This document shows positions 1 through 8,949 of a DNA stretch of 64,000 nt, piece by piece. Source of the stretch: Paracoccaceae bacterium (GTDB lineage Bacteria > Pseudomonadota > Alphaproteobacteria > Rhodobacterales > Rhodobacteraceae); assembly GCA_020622085.1 (NCBI GenBank), contig JAHRYM010000002.1, forward strand, positions 1,059,604-1,123,603, written 5' to 3'. The translations under genes were made by a program, and so were the position numbers. Position 1 is the first letter of the stretch; each line of letters starts with the position of its first letter. Under the pieces are notes generated by a model. The model was given only the letters and a program-made list of their open reading frames with translations, was not told the origin of the DNA and did not search any database.

Positions 1-117
1 AACGGGGGAACAATTCCCGGCTTTTCGCCGTTTGCGCCGGAAACGCCGGGTTTCTGGCGAGATTTTGCACGTAAAGCTCCCGATTTCCGCCCGGATTCTT
101 GAAAAAGGAGACTCAAG

Positions 118-378
118 ATGGACAGATTTTCCGAATTTCCCACCAATCTCGTCGCGCCAGCCCGTGACGCGGTGGCGGTTGTGCCCAATGATTCTGCGGA
201 TCTGGCGCAGCTTCCCCGTGCCCTGTTCGTCGGGGCTGCCGGCAATGTCGCGGTGGTCATGGCGGGGGGGCAAAGCGTCGTGTTCGAAAATTGCGCGGCC
301 GGGGTGCTTCTGCCGGTGCGTGCGGCCCGGATCCGCGCGACAGGAACTACAGCAGGGGCTCTTGTCGCGCTGTGGTAA
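118..378 (+). CDS. Spike base protein, RCAP_rcc01079 (GhsA-like) family
   Basis: An 86-residue protein that resembles the family named after Rhodobacter capsulatus Rcc01079, the base of the head spikes of the gene transfer agent RcGTA, which help particles bind the capsule. The support is the length, the N-terminal MDRF.FPT pattern, the DLA.L.RALFVG segment, the G.VAVVMAGG strand and the LLPVRA..I.ATGTTA ending, all as I remember them from this family. AAGGAGA lies just before the ATG. It stands alone on the plus strand, converges on a large SGNH-esterase protein, and is followed by a hairpin terminator. Whether it serves a GTA or a phage remnant cannot be decided here, because the sequence upstream is outside the window. 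Confidence 0.75.
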   Translation: MDRFSEFPTNLVAPARDAVAVVPNDSADLAQLPRALFVGAAGNVAVVMAGGQSVVFENCAAGVLLPVRAARIRATGTTAGALVALW

Positions 379-415
379 CCTGCGCGCGCTCGGGCCTTGC
401 ATGACGGGAAGAATT

Positions 416-448
416 GAAGGCCGCAGGATCACTCCGGCGGCCTTCTTT
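416..448 (+). terminator. Rho-independent terminator after the spike base gene
   Basis: A perfect 9-bp stem (GAAGGCCGC at 416-424 pairs with GCGGCCTTC at 437-445) with a 12-nt loop is followed by a short TTT. It lies between two convergent genes. The T-run is short, so efficiency is uncertain. Confidence 0.55.
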
Positions 449-451
449 CCA

Positions 452-2677
452 TCAAGTGGCGTTTGCGCCCTGCTTCCAGCTGTCCAGGTTGATGCTGGCA
501 GCAGGTCCGGTCAGGGTCTTGTAGGCAGGCCCCGCCGGATCCTGGCCATCTGCCGTTGCCGCCTTCCAGATGGCAAGGCGCGTAAATACCCCCGAAGTCT
601 GAGCTGTTCCGGTATTGGTGGCCATCAGGCTGAACTGCCGCGACGACGTTGCGATCAACCCGGAGTTGGCACCGATGCCGAAGTTTCCTTCAAGTGTGCC
701 ATTGACCCAGAAACGCAGGAAGCCCGCCAGCAGATCAACCGACATCACGACACGGACCGGGCCAGAGGGCAGCGCGTTTGCCAGTGACACGCTGTTGACG
801 AAGACGGTATTTGCGCTGTCCTTGAAGTAAAGGCGCGGCTTGCGGGTGTTGAGAAGAGTGAAGGTCATGTTTCCGCCCGTCGGCACGAATGGCTGGCAGG
901 AAGTCGCAGGGGTGTCGAACGAGCCCTCGTAGACTACGGTCAGCCTTGAGATCGATCCGACGGTTGCGGGATCGACAAACCGCGGGCCGGTGCCGCCGAT
1001 CGTGAACGACTGAGCGCCGGCGGGGATGGTATTGGCCAGGATCGCCGGCGACGGCATCGGCCGCAGGGGAATGCCTTCGACCCCCGGCGCCCCCACATTC
1101 ACGATGGGCAGGTTCTCCCAGAGACCGTTCTGCTGGTCCTGGGGGACTTGCAGCAAACCGGAAGCCCCACCTTCACCGAAGGTCAGCGTATCGCCATGGA
1201 CCAGGCCCCCGGGTTTCGTCAGCCGCACGCGCCCTGCCACGATGCGGGCATCCGTGGCGGGCGCTCCGTTGATCTGGAAACCTGCAACTTCGGTCCAATG
1301 TGGATAGGTGGCTGGCAGGGCCGGCTCTGACCGTGCGATCCGGGTGGTCGTGATCGGGCCGCTTGATGACCACACCTCGACGTGGCTGCCGTCGGATTGC
1401 CACTGGCATTGGTCGAATTCGGGCAAGGGCCAGGTCTCCAGACCCGCAGCGCGCAGAATGGCGTGGGCCGTGAGTCTTGCCCATCGTGACGTTCCATCCG
1501 GGGTGTTGCCGGCCGGGTGCGGAAAATCGGTCCAGCCCCCTGCGCCGTCGTCGAACCCGTTGACATAAGTCGTCGGCTCCAGCCCCAGGGGCAGGAACAT
1601 CGTGGCGTGTGGGCTTGCCAGCATCGCACGCCAACTGTTGCGGCAAGATTGGATGGCTGTCAGGCCGGCTTCGGCAGCGCCCCCTGACAGGTGCGTGGCA
1701 TCCTTCAGGGTCTGGCTCGGATCGAAGCGGTGCGGACCATAGGCAACCCAGCGGGTATTCTGGTAATCGTAAAGTTCGCCAAACCAGTGATCGGCGTGAT
1801 AGCTGCCGCCCGGATAGTTGATCGTCCCCGGAAACTGGACCGGAACGCCTGCAAGCGACTTTCCTGAAAACAAAGGGAAAAGCGCCTCGCCGTAGTTGGA
1901 CGCCAGGCTGCGGGGCGAGGCGAACCAGGACATGGCGGCGATGCCGACGGACTGCCCGTCCGCACAAGCGAAATCGTGCAAGGCCTTGTCCATCGCCCAG
2001 GATCGGCCGGTCTGACTATCGTCGACCAGATCGCGCGGATCCGTTCCCGGGACCGAATGGAAGATCACCGCGAACTTTTCGCCCGGCCGGCAGGCAATCA
2101 GGGTATTTGCCAGTGCCGCCACCGCCGCGGTCTGCGGGGTCTGGGTCGTAACAAAAGCACGTGTCGGGGTCGAAGCGGCGCCGGTGATGATCTGCACGGC
2201 GTCGGGATCTGTGACCAACGGAGCCGGTGTGCTGTTGTAGAACGTGGAAACAATGCGCTCGACTTCAGACTGACCCCAGATCGAGATGACGTGCCCAACA
2301 CCGAACCGGGTGATGGACTGGGCCTTGATGCCCGGCTTTTCCTTCAGCCGTGCCTCTATCCGATACCAGGAGGCGGAGCGTTCAACCGTCAGGCTGCCAG
2401 ACCATGTGCCCTCGGGTCCGATCACCCCGACATCGGTCCAGGGGCTGTTGCCCAGGCCGCCATCATCGACCGACACAGCCCGAAACTGGACAGTAAAACC
2501 CTCAGTCCCCGTGCCTGCCGCCGAGACGATAGCCGAAGTCCGGCCAAAGGCGCTGCCACTGTCGAACAGGGATCGGTCACGCGACATCGGAGTGACAAGG
2601 ATCGTTTCGCCGGGCGGGGCAACGGCGGCCGCGTTGGGACGCGATGGCCCCAGGCCGAGAGATGAAAGATGGATCAT
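452..2677 (-). CDS. Large SGNH-esterase/LamG-like protein, candidate spike or capsule-modifying enzyme
   Basis: A 741-residue protein. The start at 2677 is chosen because AGAGG precedes the ATG and the encoded sequence upstream of it is Arg/Pro-rich and not protein-like. Residues about 128-340 look like a sialate O-acetylesterase-type SGNH domain: a GQS box with a candidate catalytic Ser137, and a DATH box with Asp326/His329. Residues about 580-720 are rich in beta-strand and look like a concanavalin A/LamG-type jelly roll (for example LRFWVNGTLEGNF). No signal peptide is evident, which suits a virion-like protein better than a classically secreted enzyme. It converges on the spike base protein gene and precedes polysaccharide genes. 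I infer a carbohydrate deacetylase, perhaps the fibre partner of the spike (GhsB-like). The fold call is moderate and the spike role is speculative. Confidence 0.55.
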   Translation of the reverse strand: MIHLSSLGLGPSRPNAAAVAPPGETILVTPMSRDRSLFDSGSAFGRTSAIVSAAGTGTEGFTVQFRAVSVDDGGLGNSPWTDVGVIGPEGTWSGSLTVERSASWYRIEARLKEKPGIKAQSITRFGVGHVISIWGQSEVERIVSTFYNSTPAPLVTDPDAVQIITGAASTPTRAFVTTQTPQTAAVAALANTLIACRPGEKFAVIFHSVPGTDPRDLVDDSQTGRSWAMDKALHDFACADGQSVGIAAMSWFASPRSLASNYGEALFPLFSGKSLAGVPVQFPGTINYPGGSYHADHWFGELYDYQNTRWVAYGPHRFDPSQTLKDATHLSGGAAEAGLTAIQSCRNSWRAMLASPHATMFLPLGLEPTTYVNGFDDGAGGWTDFPHPAGNTPDGTSRWARLTAHAILRAAGLETWPLPEFDQCQWQSDGSHVEVWSSSGPITTTRIARSEPALPATYPHWTEVAGFQINGAPATDARIVAGRVRLTKPGGLVHGDTLTFGEGGASGLLQVPQDQQNGLWENLPIVNVGAPGVEGIPLRPMPSPAILANTIPAGAQSFTIGGTGPRFVDPATVGSISRLTVVYEGSFDTPATSCQPFVPTGGNMTFTLLNTRKPRLYFKDSANTVFVNSVSLANALPSGPVRVVMSVDLLAGFLRFWVNGTLEGNFGIGANSGLIATSSRQFSLMATNTGTAQTSGVFTRLAIWKAATADGQDPAGPAYKTLTGPAASINLDSWKQGANAT

Positions 2678-2876
2678 GGGCGCCTCTTGTTGACAACGGC
2701 GGCGAACCGGGGATTCTTGCCCGCCCGCCGTGCGTTGGGTTGCACCCGGCCCACGGTGCTGCGATCGGCCCAAGCGCAGGCCCTGCCCCCGCCGACCGGT
2801 TGGCGCCGAAGATAGGTGCGTGCCGGTCGCCGTTGCCGGCAGGCGGCCCGGTGCGGGCGGGCAGATCAGGCCTTGG

Positions 2877-3569
2877 TCAGGGATTGCCCGAACTGGTGCA
2901 TGTTCTGCCATAGCGGTCTCCGATGATCGTCTGCAGAACCGGCGTTGCCAGATCGGCCTCGTCCTCCGGGTCGGGATGCAGGCCGTCGCCGGGGCCCGGC
3001 AATGTCCAGCGGGGCCAGAGGTCGGCAAGACCGGTCCCCGTCTCTGCTGCAAGTCTGCGGTAGGCCATGTAATAGTTGCCAAGCCATGGTCGTTGCAGCC
3101 AGTGCCAGCCCGCGGCGACGGGATTTGTTGTCATCAGGATGATAGCGGGTGGTGTCTTGGTTCCCGACAAACGACCGATCAGTTCCCGATGCTGCCGGAT
3201 GGATGTCTCGACCGACACGCCGTCAAGCAGATCCGCATCGTTGATTGCGAACTCCAGAATGACGATGTCGGGGGCCACGTCATTTGCCCGCCGCACTAGT
3301 GTCAGCGCCCAGTCGGACCCGGCTCCGGGCCTTGCGATCCGCTCTGTCGACACTGGCCGGCCAAGACAGCGGGAAAGCTCCACCGCCAGCCTTTCGGGCC
3401 AGAGGGCACGCGCCGTGAGGCTGGTGCCAAAGGCCAGGATCCGCAGCGGCCGGTCGGGGAGCTGCGCCTGCGGAAGGGCTCGGTCCTGTGGTTCGGGCAG
3501 TTCCTGCCACCGCAATTCCCAGGCACCAAGGAGTGCAACAAGCGCAAGGCCCCCAAGAGCCGTTGCCAC
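2877..3569 (-). CDS. Membrane-anchored SGNH/GDSL hydrolase
   Basis: A 230-residue protein starting with GTG, 8 nt after the hexapeptide acetyltransferase gene. Residues about 3-18 form one hydrophobic N-terminal segment, so it is probably anchored facing the periplasm. SGNH blocks are visible: block I FGTSL (Ser50), a block II-like PGAGSD, block III FAINDAD and block V DGLHPD (Asp/His). Family members are esterases or acyl-transfer enzymes on polysaccharides, and similar proteins act with membrane O-acyltransferases. Lying at the end of an acetyltransferase/acyltransferase-3/polymerase operon, it probably adds or trims acyl groups on a surface glycan. The substrate is unknown. Confidence 0.7.
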   Translation of the reverse strand: MATALGGLALVALLGAWELRWQELPEPQDRALPQAQLPDRPLRILAFGTSLTARALWPERLAVELSRCLGRPVSTERIARPGAGSDWALTLVRRANDVAPDIVILEFAINDADLLDGVSVETSIRQHRELIGRLSGTKTPPAIILMTTNPVAAGWHWLQRPWLGNYYMAYRRLAAETGTGLADLWPRWTLPGPGDGLHPDPEDEADLATPVLQTIIGDRYGRTCTSSGNP

Positions 3570-3577
3570 AGCGCGTT

Positions 3578-4087
3578 TCAGGTCAGGCCCTGTTCGGCCA
3601 AGGCCGATTCGGTCGCATCCGCCGTCAGGAAGCGGCCGTATTCGCCGACCTCGATATCGCTGCGCAGGATCCGTGCCGGATTGCCCGCGACCAGGGACCG
3701 TGGTGGCACCGATTTCGTGACCACCGATCCGGCACCGATCACGCAGTTATCGCCGATCTCCACCCCGGGAAGGACCAGGCTGCACCCGCCGATGAAGCAG
3801 TTGGCACCGATGCGGGTATGGAGATAAAGCCCGCGCGTGCGGTCATGCGTGAGGATCCGGCTGTCAAAGGCCAGATAGCTGTGCGGGCCGACATGCACCC
3901 CGATGGGAAAGGTCCGGTCGAACCTGGTCGAGAGCGAGAATTGCACCGTCGGATGCAGATCCATCTTCCAGAACCGGCGATACCAGGCCCGCTTGGCGTC
4001 GATCAGAAGGTTGCGCAGCGCCGAGAGCTTGTTCAGCCCGCGCTTCCTGGCTTTCTTGTAGGGGGTGGGTGCGGTTGCCTCGGTCAT
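3578..4087 (-). CDS. Hexapeptide-repeat (left-handed beta-helix) acetyltransferase
   Basis: A 169-residue protein of the WbbJ/maltose O-acetyltransferase type. From residue about 60 onward there are imperfect hexapeptide repeats ending in the typical [18 protein letters not shown] and AGNPAR signature, with the usual His in the LTHD region. The N-terminus is basic and there is no membrane segment, so it is a cytoplasmic enzyme that transfers acetyl from acetyl-CoA to a sugar or lipid-linked glycan. Its ATG overlaps the stop of the acyltransferase-3 gene by 4 nt (ATGA), so the two are translationally coupled. The exact acceptor sugar cannot be told from sequence. Confidence 0.85.
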   Translation of the reverse strand: MTEATAPTPYKKARKRGLNKLSALRNLLIDAKRAWYRRFWKMDLHPTVQFSLSTRFDRTFPIGVHVGPHSYLAFDSRILTHDRTRGLYLHTRIGANCFIGGCSLVLPGVEIGDNCVIGAGSVVTKSVPPRSLVAGNPARILRSDIEVGEYGRFLTADATESALAEQGLT

Positions 4088-5157
4088 CGTGCTTCTCCGG
4101 CGGTTGGCTGTCGGCCCGAGACGCTTCTTTCCAGCTTGCGTCCGAACAACATGACCGGCTCCTCAAAGTAGCGAAATGAAATCCAGCCCTGCAGATAGGT
4201 TGTCAGCATGCAGAGCAGGCTCATCACCCAGAATGGCGGCAGGCCGAGGCCTGTCTTTCTGAAAATCATATCAAGAGCATAAAGATTGAAGAAGTGAAAC
4301 AAATAGATGAAGTAGGAATAAAGCCCGACGTTCGCCAATCCAGACCATATCCGACCGCGCGTTGACCGGAGGGGGCCTTCGGCCAGTGCGATCAATGTGC
4401 AGGCGACAAGGGTCACGGTCGTGAACAGCGTCGCCTTCCCCACCACGCCGCCTGCCTGCATCAGTCCCACCGACACCGCAGACATCAGCATGAGCCAGAC
4501 CCACAGATGCCTGACATGTGTGATCAGAACAGCAGTCAACCCGCCGAAAGCAATCGAGTCGAGCCGCGCCAATGGGAAATAGTAGATGTTCTCATGGCCT
4601 TGCGCGTAAAGATACAGCCGAAGAACAAATGGCAATATGGCGACAACGACAAGGAACGTGCGGAATGATCCGCGCATGGCCCAGGCTGCAAGCCCGAAGA
4701 TCAGATAAGCGAATTCCTCGACCGACAGCGACCAGGTGATGGTGTAGGGGGTGCTGTCCGGCCCGTTCAGGAACGCAAACCAACCTGTAAGAAACGTGTA
4801 GGTGGCCCAGATGAAGGGCAGGTTTCCTGCCTCGTATCCGGTCATTCGGGCGGCGAAGTAGAAGGTCGTAACCGCGATCACATAGAGCGGTATGATCCGG
4901 AATATCCGGCGCAGGAAGAACGCCTTTATGGCACCAGAGCCGTCATGTGACAGCAAAAAGCGGGTGATCAGAAATCCACTGAGCGGAAAGAAGATATCGA
5001 CCCCAAGGAAGCCATATCGCAAGAAAATCCGTGCGATCGGGTCGAGAGCATCTGCCGGATAACGTGTCGCCACATGAAAGACGACGACCATGATCACGGC
5101 AACTGCCCGGATAGAATCGAGCAATGCGGATCGATTTGGAAACAGCTTCGACGTCAT
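4084..5157 (-). CDS. Acyltransferase-3 (OafA/YrhL) family membrane protein
   Basis: A 357-residue polytopic membrane protein with about ten hydrophobic segments. It begins with the family signature [18 protein letters not shown], whose His is the conserved catalytic residue, and carries the F..SGFLITR loop. Members transfer acyl groups from the cytoplasm to periplasmic sugars of O-antigen, capsule or glycolipid. It starts 4 nt inside the end of the polymerase gene and overlaps the next acetyltransferase by 4 nt, so it sits in the middle of a tight operon. Local base composition is clearly lower in G+C than the flanking housekeeping genes (the stretch 4261-4320 is about 28 percent G+C), suggesting acquisition or relaxed codon use. 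Confidence 0.88.
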   Translation of the reverse strand: MTSKLFPNRSALLDSIRAVAVIMVVVFHVATRYPADALDPIARIFLRYGFLGVDIFFPLSGFLITRFLLSHDGSGAIKAFFLRRIFRIIPLYVIAVTTFYFAARMTGYEAGNLPFIWATYTFLTGWFAFLNGPDSTPYTITWSLSVEEFAYLIFGLAAWAMRGSFRTFLVVVAILPFVLRLYLYAQGHENIYYFPLARLDSIAFGGLTAVLITHVRHLWVWLMLMSAVSVGLMQAGGVVGKATLFTTVTLVACTLIALAEGPLRSTRGRIWSGLANVGLYSYFIYLFHFFNLYALDMIFRKTGLGLPPFWVMSLLCMLTTYLQGWISFRYFEEPVMLFGRKLERSVSGRQPTAGEAR

Positions 5158-6572
5158 CTGCGGGGCCTACTGAAAGAAACGGGTCTGGAATCGCGTGGCG
5201 CAACGGCTGTGGCGGAAGGCTGCCCTTCGCCGGGTGGAAAACGGGTGAACACAGGAGCAGCCGTCCGCATGGTCGTGGATGCGGGCTCAGATGCCTTTTC
5301 GGTTCCGTCGTCTTGTTCCGCCTCAAGAAGGAACAGCCCGCTACCCAGAACAAACATCACCAGGGAGGCGATCTCGCTCCAGATATAGACCGTGGCAAGT
5401 GTCAAAATAACACTGACCTGCACCACCGCCCAGCCAAGGCGAATGTTGGACAGGGGGCTTCCGCGCGGGAAATCGCGCCGACCCACGGAAATCAGCGCCC
5501 AGACGAAAGACGCAAAATACAGAACGAAGGCCGGAATCCCGAATACCAGCGCGTTTGCAAGCCAGAAGTTGTCCAGGCTTCCGCTCATGTAGAATGGCAA
5601 ATCCCACTGGTTGAAACCGATGCCAAGAATCGGCGTTCTGGCCACTTGCGCCAGCCCGTATTCCAGCAGGATGCGGCGGACGTTTGCCGTTGCGGGGTCA
5701 AATGCCAGGATCGACGTGATTGCATAGATCGCGGGTCGAGTCGCGATGATTTCCAGGATGATGTATGCGGCAACTGCAAGGATTCCGAGAATCTTCCATC
5801 TGGGTCCGACATTCCGCAACAGAAAACCCCAGAACAGCAGCGCCAACTGCACCAGTGTGGCCAGGAACGGGCCGCTGGAAACAGACAAGAAAACCGCCAG
5901 AACCATCAGACCCGATGAAATCCAACGCCGGACTCCAAACATGAATCCCTTCATGGCCGTGAAGTAGGTGGCCACGCCAAGAGAACAGAAAAGGCCGTAT
6001 AGAATTGGGTGGGCAAAGACAAACTGAACCCGGTCAATCCCCATGCGCCGTCTGTAGTTTACGTCGTCGACGCTGGAAATGAACGGAAGCATGTCCAGGA
6101 AGCGCGGAATGACCATTCTTCCGGTGATCGCCTCGGAGATTGCAAAGGGCACACTGAAGATCACGAAGGCGCCAAGCAGTTTGGCTGCGATGCGAAAGTC
6201 GGTTGCCGTCCGGATCGAGCAGCGCCCGCACAGATATCCGCCCAGAAAAATGACCGAATTGGAACCGGCGTATTGAAGCGCGACATCAGGGTTGTGAATG
6301 AACGGGATCATCGTGCGCCAGGCCATGTAACTCAGCACCAGTCCGTCTACGGCGTTGAAACGGCCATATTTCCCCGAGACCAGCCGGACAAGAAGGAAAG
6401 GGCTGGTCAAAAGGAAGAACGCCCGGGACGGAGTCATGTGCAGGCTGCCGACGTCAATGCTGACCGGCACCATCAGTGTGATCAACGCGAAGATTGCGAT
6501 CCAGGGGCGGCCGCGCGCGGCTGCTTGCGCACCCTTGGCCGTCATGTCGGTATTAGCTGCGGCCAAGGCCAT
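5154..6572 (-). CDS. O-antigen polymerase/ligase-like membrane protein (Wzy/WaaL type)
   Basis: A 472-residue protein with about 10-12 transmembrane segments and a large periplasmic loop around residues 170-200 containing the F.HPILYG stretch typical of the O-antigen ligase/polymerase (Wzy_C) superfamily. The last 45 residues are polar and probably cytoplasmic. It is the first gene of a minus-strand operon (polymerase, acyltransferase-3, hexapeptide acetyltransferase, SGNH hydrolase), with AGGACAG in front of its ATG. It would polymerise or ligate a lipid-linked glycan in the periplasm. Polymerase and ligase cannot be separated by sequence alone. Confidence 0.8.
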   Translation of the reverse strand: MALAAANTDMTAKGAQAAARGRPWIAIFALITLMVPVSIDVGSLHMTPSRAFFLLTSPFLLVRLVSGKYGRFNAVDGLVLSYMAWRTMIPFIHNPDVALQYAGSNSVIFLGGYLCGRCSIRTATDFRIAAKLLGAFVIFSVPFAISEAITGRMVIPRFLDMLPFISSVDDVNYRRRMGIDRVQFVFAHPILYGLFCSLGVATYFTAMKGFMFGVRRWISSGLMVLAVFLSVSSGPFLATLVQLALLFWGFLLRNVGPRWKILGILAVAAYIILEIIATRPAIYAITSILAFDPATANVRRILLEYGLAQVARTPILGIGFNQWDLPFYMSGSLDNFWLANALVFGIPAFVLYFASFVWALISVGRRDFPRGSPLSNIRLGWAVVQVSVILTLATVYIWSEIASLVMFVLGSGLFLLEAEQDDGTEKASEPASTTMRTAAPVFTRFPPGEGQPSATAVAPRDSRPVSFSRPRR

Positions 6573-6860
6573 CTGTCCTATCCGTCGGTCCCGGGTCTGT
6601 TAGTGCAGTCTCTGACCTCAGTCTACCAGGCAAAGGCAGAACCCGAGGCATTCTACCTGTAGCGATGGCTTTTCGGCAAAAGAATGGCTGTTTGGGCGAT
6701 CATTCGCCCGTGGGCGCCCGCCGGACGGCTAGATCCTGCGAATTCCACCAGCTATGCCACGATCTGGTCCAGGCAATCTCTCCTAACAGACAAGCCGGCT
6801 GGACATGTCGCCGGTGGCCGTGTCCCTTGCAACTGGGCCGCGCGGGGCCCGGGAATCGGA

Positions 6861-8021
6861 ATGGCCTTAATGCCAGCAACGTCGGTCAGAGTGCTTTTTT
6901 CCCTGCCTTGTGCGGCCAGTGGGATCGGGAATGCCTGCGCGGGAATCGTCGCGGGGGCGCGGCAGTCGGGGTATCGCACATCCCTGCACACTCCAAGGAT
7001 GGACGTCCGTGTGGCGCGCGATGTCGATGTCAGGACGATCCTGCCGGCTGCCTTTTCACCGATCGGATATGCCCGGTTCCAGAAGTGGATCGACCCGGTC
7101 CTGAACTGGCGTTTCCTGCGGGCTCTGGGGCCGGGCGATGTTGCGCATATCTGGCCCGCCGCACCACTTGACCTTTATGACCGGCTGCTGGCGCGGGGCG
7201 TGACCATCATCGGTGAGTCGGTCAATACGCTGATGGAAAGCGCAAGGATAGTGCTGGACGCCGAATATGATGCGATTGGCCTGGCCCCGGGGCACGGCAT
7301 CACCGACGCGCGAATCCGCAACCAGATCGAACGCTACAGCCGCTGCACAGCGATCTTTTCTCCCAGCGCGGGAACTGACGCTGCCCTTGCCGGCACGGAA
7401 TTTTGCGGGCGTGGATTGCCGTCGAGCTATGGCACCTGGGTGCCGAAAACCCGCCCCGTGCGCCCCGCGCGTGACCGGGACGCACCCCTGCGGCTGCTGT
7501 TTGGCGGCTCGCCCAATATCCGCAAGGGCCTTCACAAGGTTCTTGCGATCTGGCCAAGCCTGCCCCGCAACATCGAGCTGCGGCTTCTCGGCCCGGTCGA
7601 GGCGTCGGTTGCCAGCCGCTATGCCGATGTCCTGAACATGGAAAACGTCTCGCATGGCGGGTTTTCGGCGGATCTGCCGAAGGAATACCGCGATGCGGAT
7701 ATGGCCGTTCTGCCATCGCTTGAGGAAGGCGATCCGCTGATGACCTACGAGGCTTGCGCTGCGGGCCTGCCGATGATCGCAAGCCCCATGGGTGCCGGGC
7801 GCATCGGGTCCGAGACAGGCTGCATCGACCTTCTGTCAACGGGGACCACCGATGAGTTGCTTGACCGGATCCTTACCCTTGCCGCCGATGCCGACCAGCG
7901 TCGTGCGATTGCCGACCGCGCATGGAATGCGGTGCAGGACTACGACTGGATCCATGTCGCAAGACGACGCTACCGGCAGCTCGAATCGCTGACCGCGCAA
8001 TCCTTTTCCACCGCCGTGTGA
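6861..8021 (+). CDS. Glycosyltransferase, GT4-like (GT-B fold)
   Basis: A soluble glycosyltransferase of about 386 residues transcribed away from the polymerase operon. The C-terminal half shows the GT-B/GT4 pattern: [21 protein letters not shown], the [28 protein letters not shown] donor-binding block with its E(x7)E-like spacing, and a final helical segment. The start is uncertain: no strong ribosome-binding site is seen before 6861, with other candidates at 6870 and a GTG at 6891; the open frame further upstream (to 6684) looks non-coding. It probably extends the surface glycan made by the neighbouring operon. Its last 52 nt overlap the 3' end of trhO on the other strand. Confidence 0.75.
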   Translation: MALMPATSVRVLFSLPCAASGIGNACAGIVAGARQSGYRTSLHTPRMDVRVARDVDVRTILPAAFSPIGYARFQKWIDPVLNWRFLRALGPGDVAHIWPAAPLDLYDRLLARGVTIIGESVNTLMESARIVLDAEYDAIGLAPGHGITDARIRNQIERYSRCTAIFSPSAGTDAALAGTEFCGRGLPSSYGTWVPKTRPVRPARDRDAPLRLLFGGSPNIRKGLHKVLAIWPSLPRNIELRLLGPVEASVASRYADVLNMENVSHGGFSADLPKEYRDADMAVLPSLEEGDPLMTYEACAAGLPMIASPMGAGRIGSETGCIDLLSTGTTDELLDRILTLAADADQRRAIADRAWNAVQDYDWIHVARRRYRQLESLTAQSFSTAV

Positions 8022-8908
8022 TTATCCCCGCGACGCATGGCAAGAGCCATCTGCCGCTGGCGTTCCCGAAACCGGGCCCTGTCGTCGGGGGTATATTCGT
8101 TGCGGCAGCGAGGGCAGCAGACACCTTCCTCATAGACCGGATCTGCACGATCTGCGGCAGTCAGGGGCCGCCTGCAGGCGTGACAAAGGGTCAGGTCGCC
8201 CTGCCGGAGGCCATGTCCAACGCTCACGCGCCGGTCGAAGACAAAGCACTGGCCCTTCCAGGTCGACGATTCCTCGGGCATGTCTTCCAGATATTTCAGG
8301 ATCCCGCCCTTCAGGTGGAAGACCTCCTCCACGCCCTGCTGCATCAGGAAGTTGGTGGACTTCTCGCAGCGGATGCCGCCCGTGCAGAACATGGCGACGC
8401 GTTTGTTGTGGAACCGCTCGGCATTCTGCGCCCACCAGGCCGGAAAGTCGCGGAAGGTGCGGGTGCCGGGGTCGATGGCGCCTTCGAAGGTGCCGATCGC
8501 CACCTCGTAGTCGTTGCGGGTGTCGATCAGCACGACATCGGGCTGGCGGATCAGGTCGTTCCAGTCCTGCGGCGCCACATAGCGCCCGACCGACCGTCGC
8601 GGGTCGATGTCCGGTTGACCCATCGTCACGATTTCGGCCTTCAGCCGCACCTTCATCCGCCCGAAGGGCATCTGGTCCGCGGTGGCTTCCTTCCATTCCA
8701 GATCGGCGCACCCCGGCAGGCTGCGGATATGGGCCAGCACGCGGTCGATCCCGGCACGGGGCCCGGCGATGGTGCCGTTGATGCCCTCGCGCGCCAGCAG
8801 AAGCGTGCCGCGAATGCCCTCCGCCAGGCACAGGTCCAGAAGCGGCGGGCGAAGCGACGCCGGATCGGCGAACGGGGCGAAGTGATAAAGCGCGGCGACG
8901 ATCTGCAT
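7970..8908 (-). CDS. trhO: tRNA uridine(34) hydroxylase TrhO (YceA-type rhodanese)
   Basis: A 312-residue protein with the N-terminal TrhO domain ([31 protein letters not shown]) followed by a rhodanese domain around residues 125-220 with active-site loop [10 protein letters not shown], whose Cys is required for 5-hydroxyuridine formation at the tRNA wobble position. A C-terminal cysteine cluster (CHAC and CCPRC) is also typical of the family. GGGACAG precedes the ATG. It lies 41 nt downstream of the Hsp70-like gene in the same direction and may be co-transcribed with it. The 3' end overlaps the glycosyltransferase gene tail-to-tail by 52 nt. Confidence 0.93.
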   Translation of the reverse strand: MQIVAALYHFAPFADPASLRPPLLDLCLAEGIRGTLLLAREGINGTIAGPRAGIDRVLAHIRSLPGCADLEWKEATADQMPFGRMKVRLKAEIVTMGQPDIDPRRSVGRYVAPQDWNDLIRQPDVVLIDTRNDYEVAIGTFEGAIDPGTRTFRDFPAWWAQNAERFHNKRVAMFCTGGIRCEKSTNFLMQQGVEEVFHLKGGILKYLEDMPEESSTWKGQCFVFDRRVSVGHGLRQGDLTLCHACRRPLTAADRADPVYEEGVCCPRCRNEYTPDDRARFRERQRQMALAMRRGDNHTAVEKDCAVSDSSCR

Positions 8909-8949
8909 GGCTGTCCCGATACGCCTTCTGCCCGGTGAAATAAAGCGCC

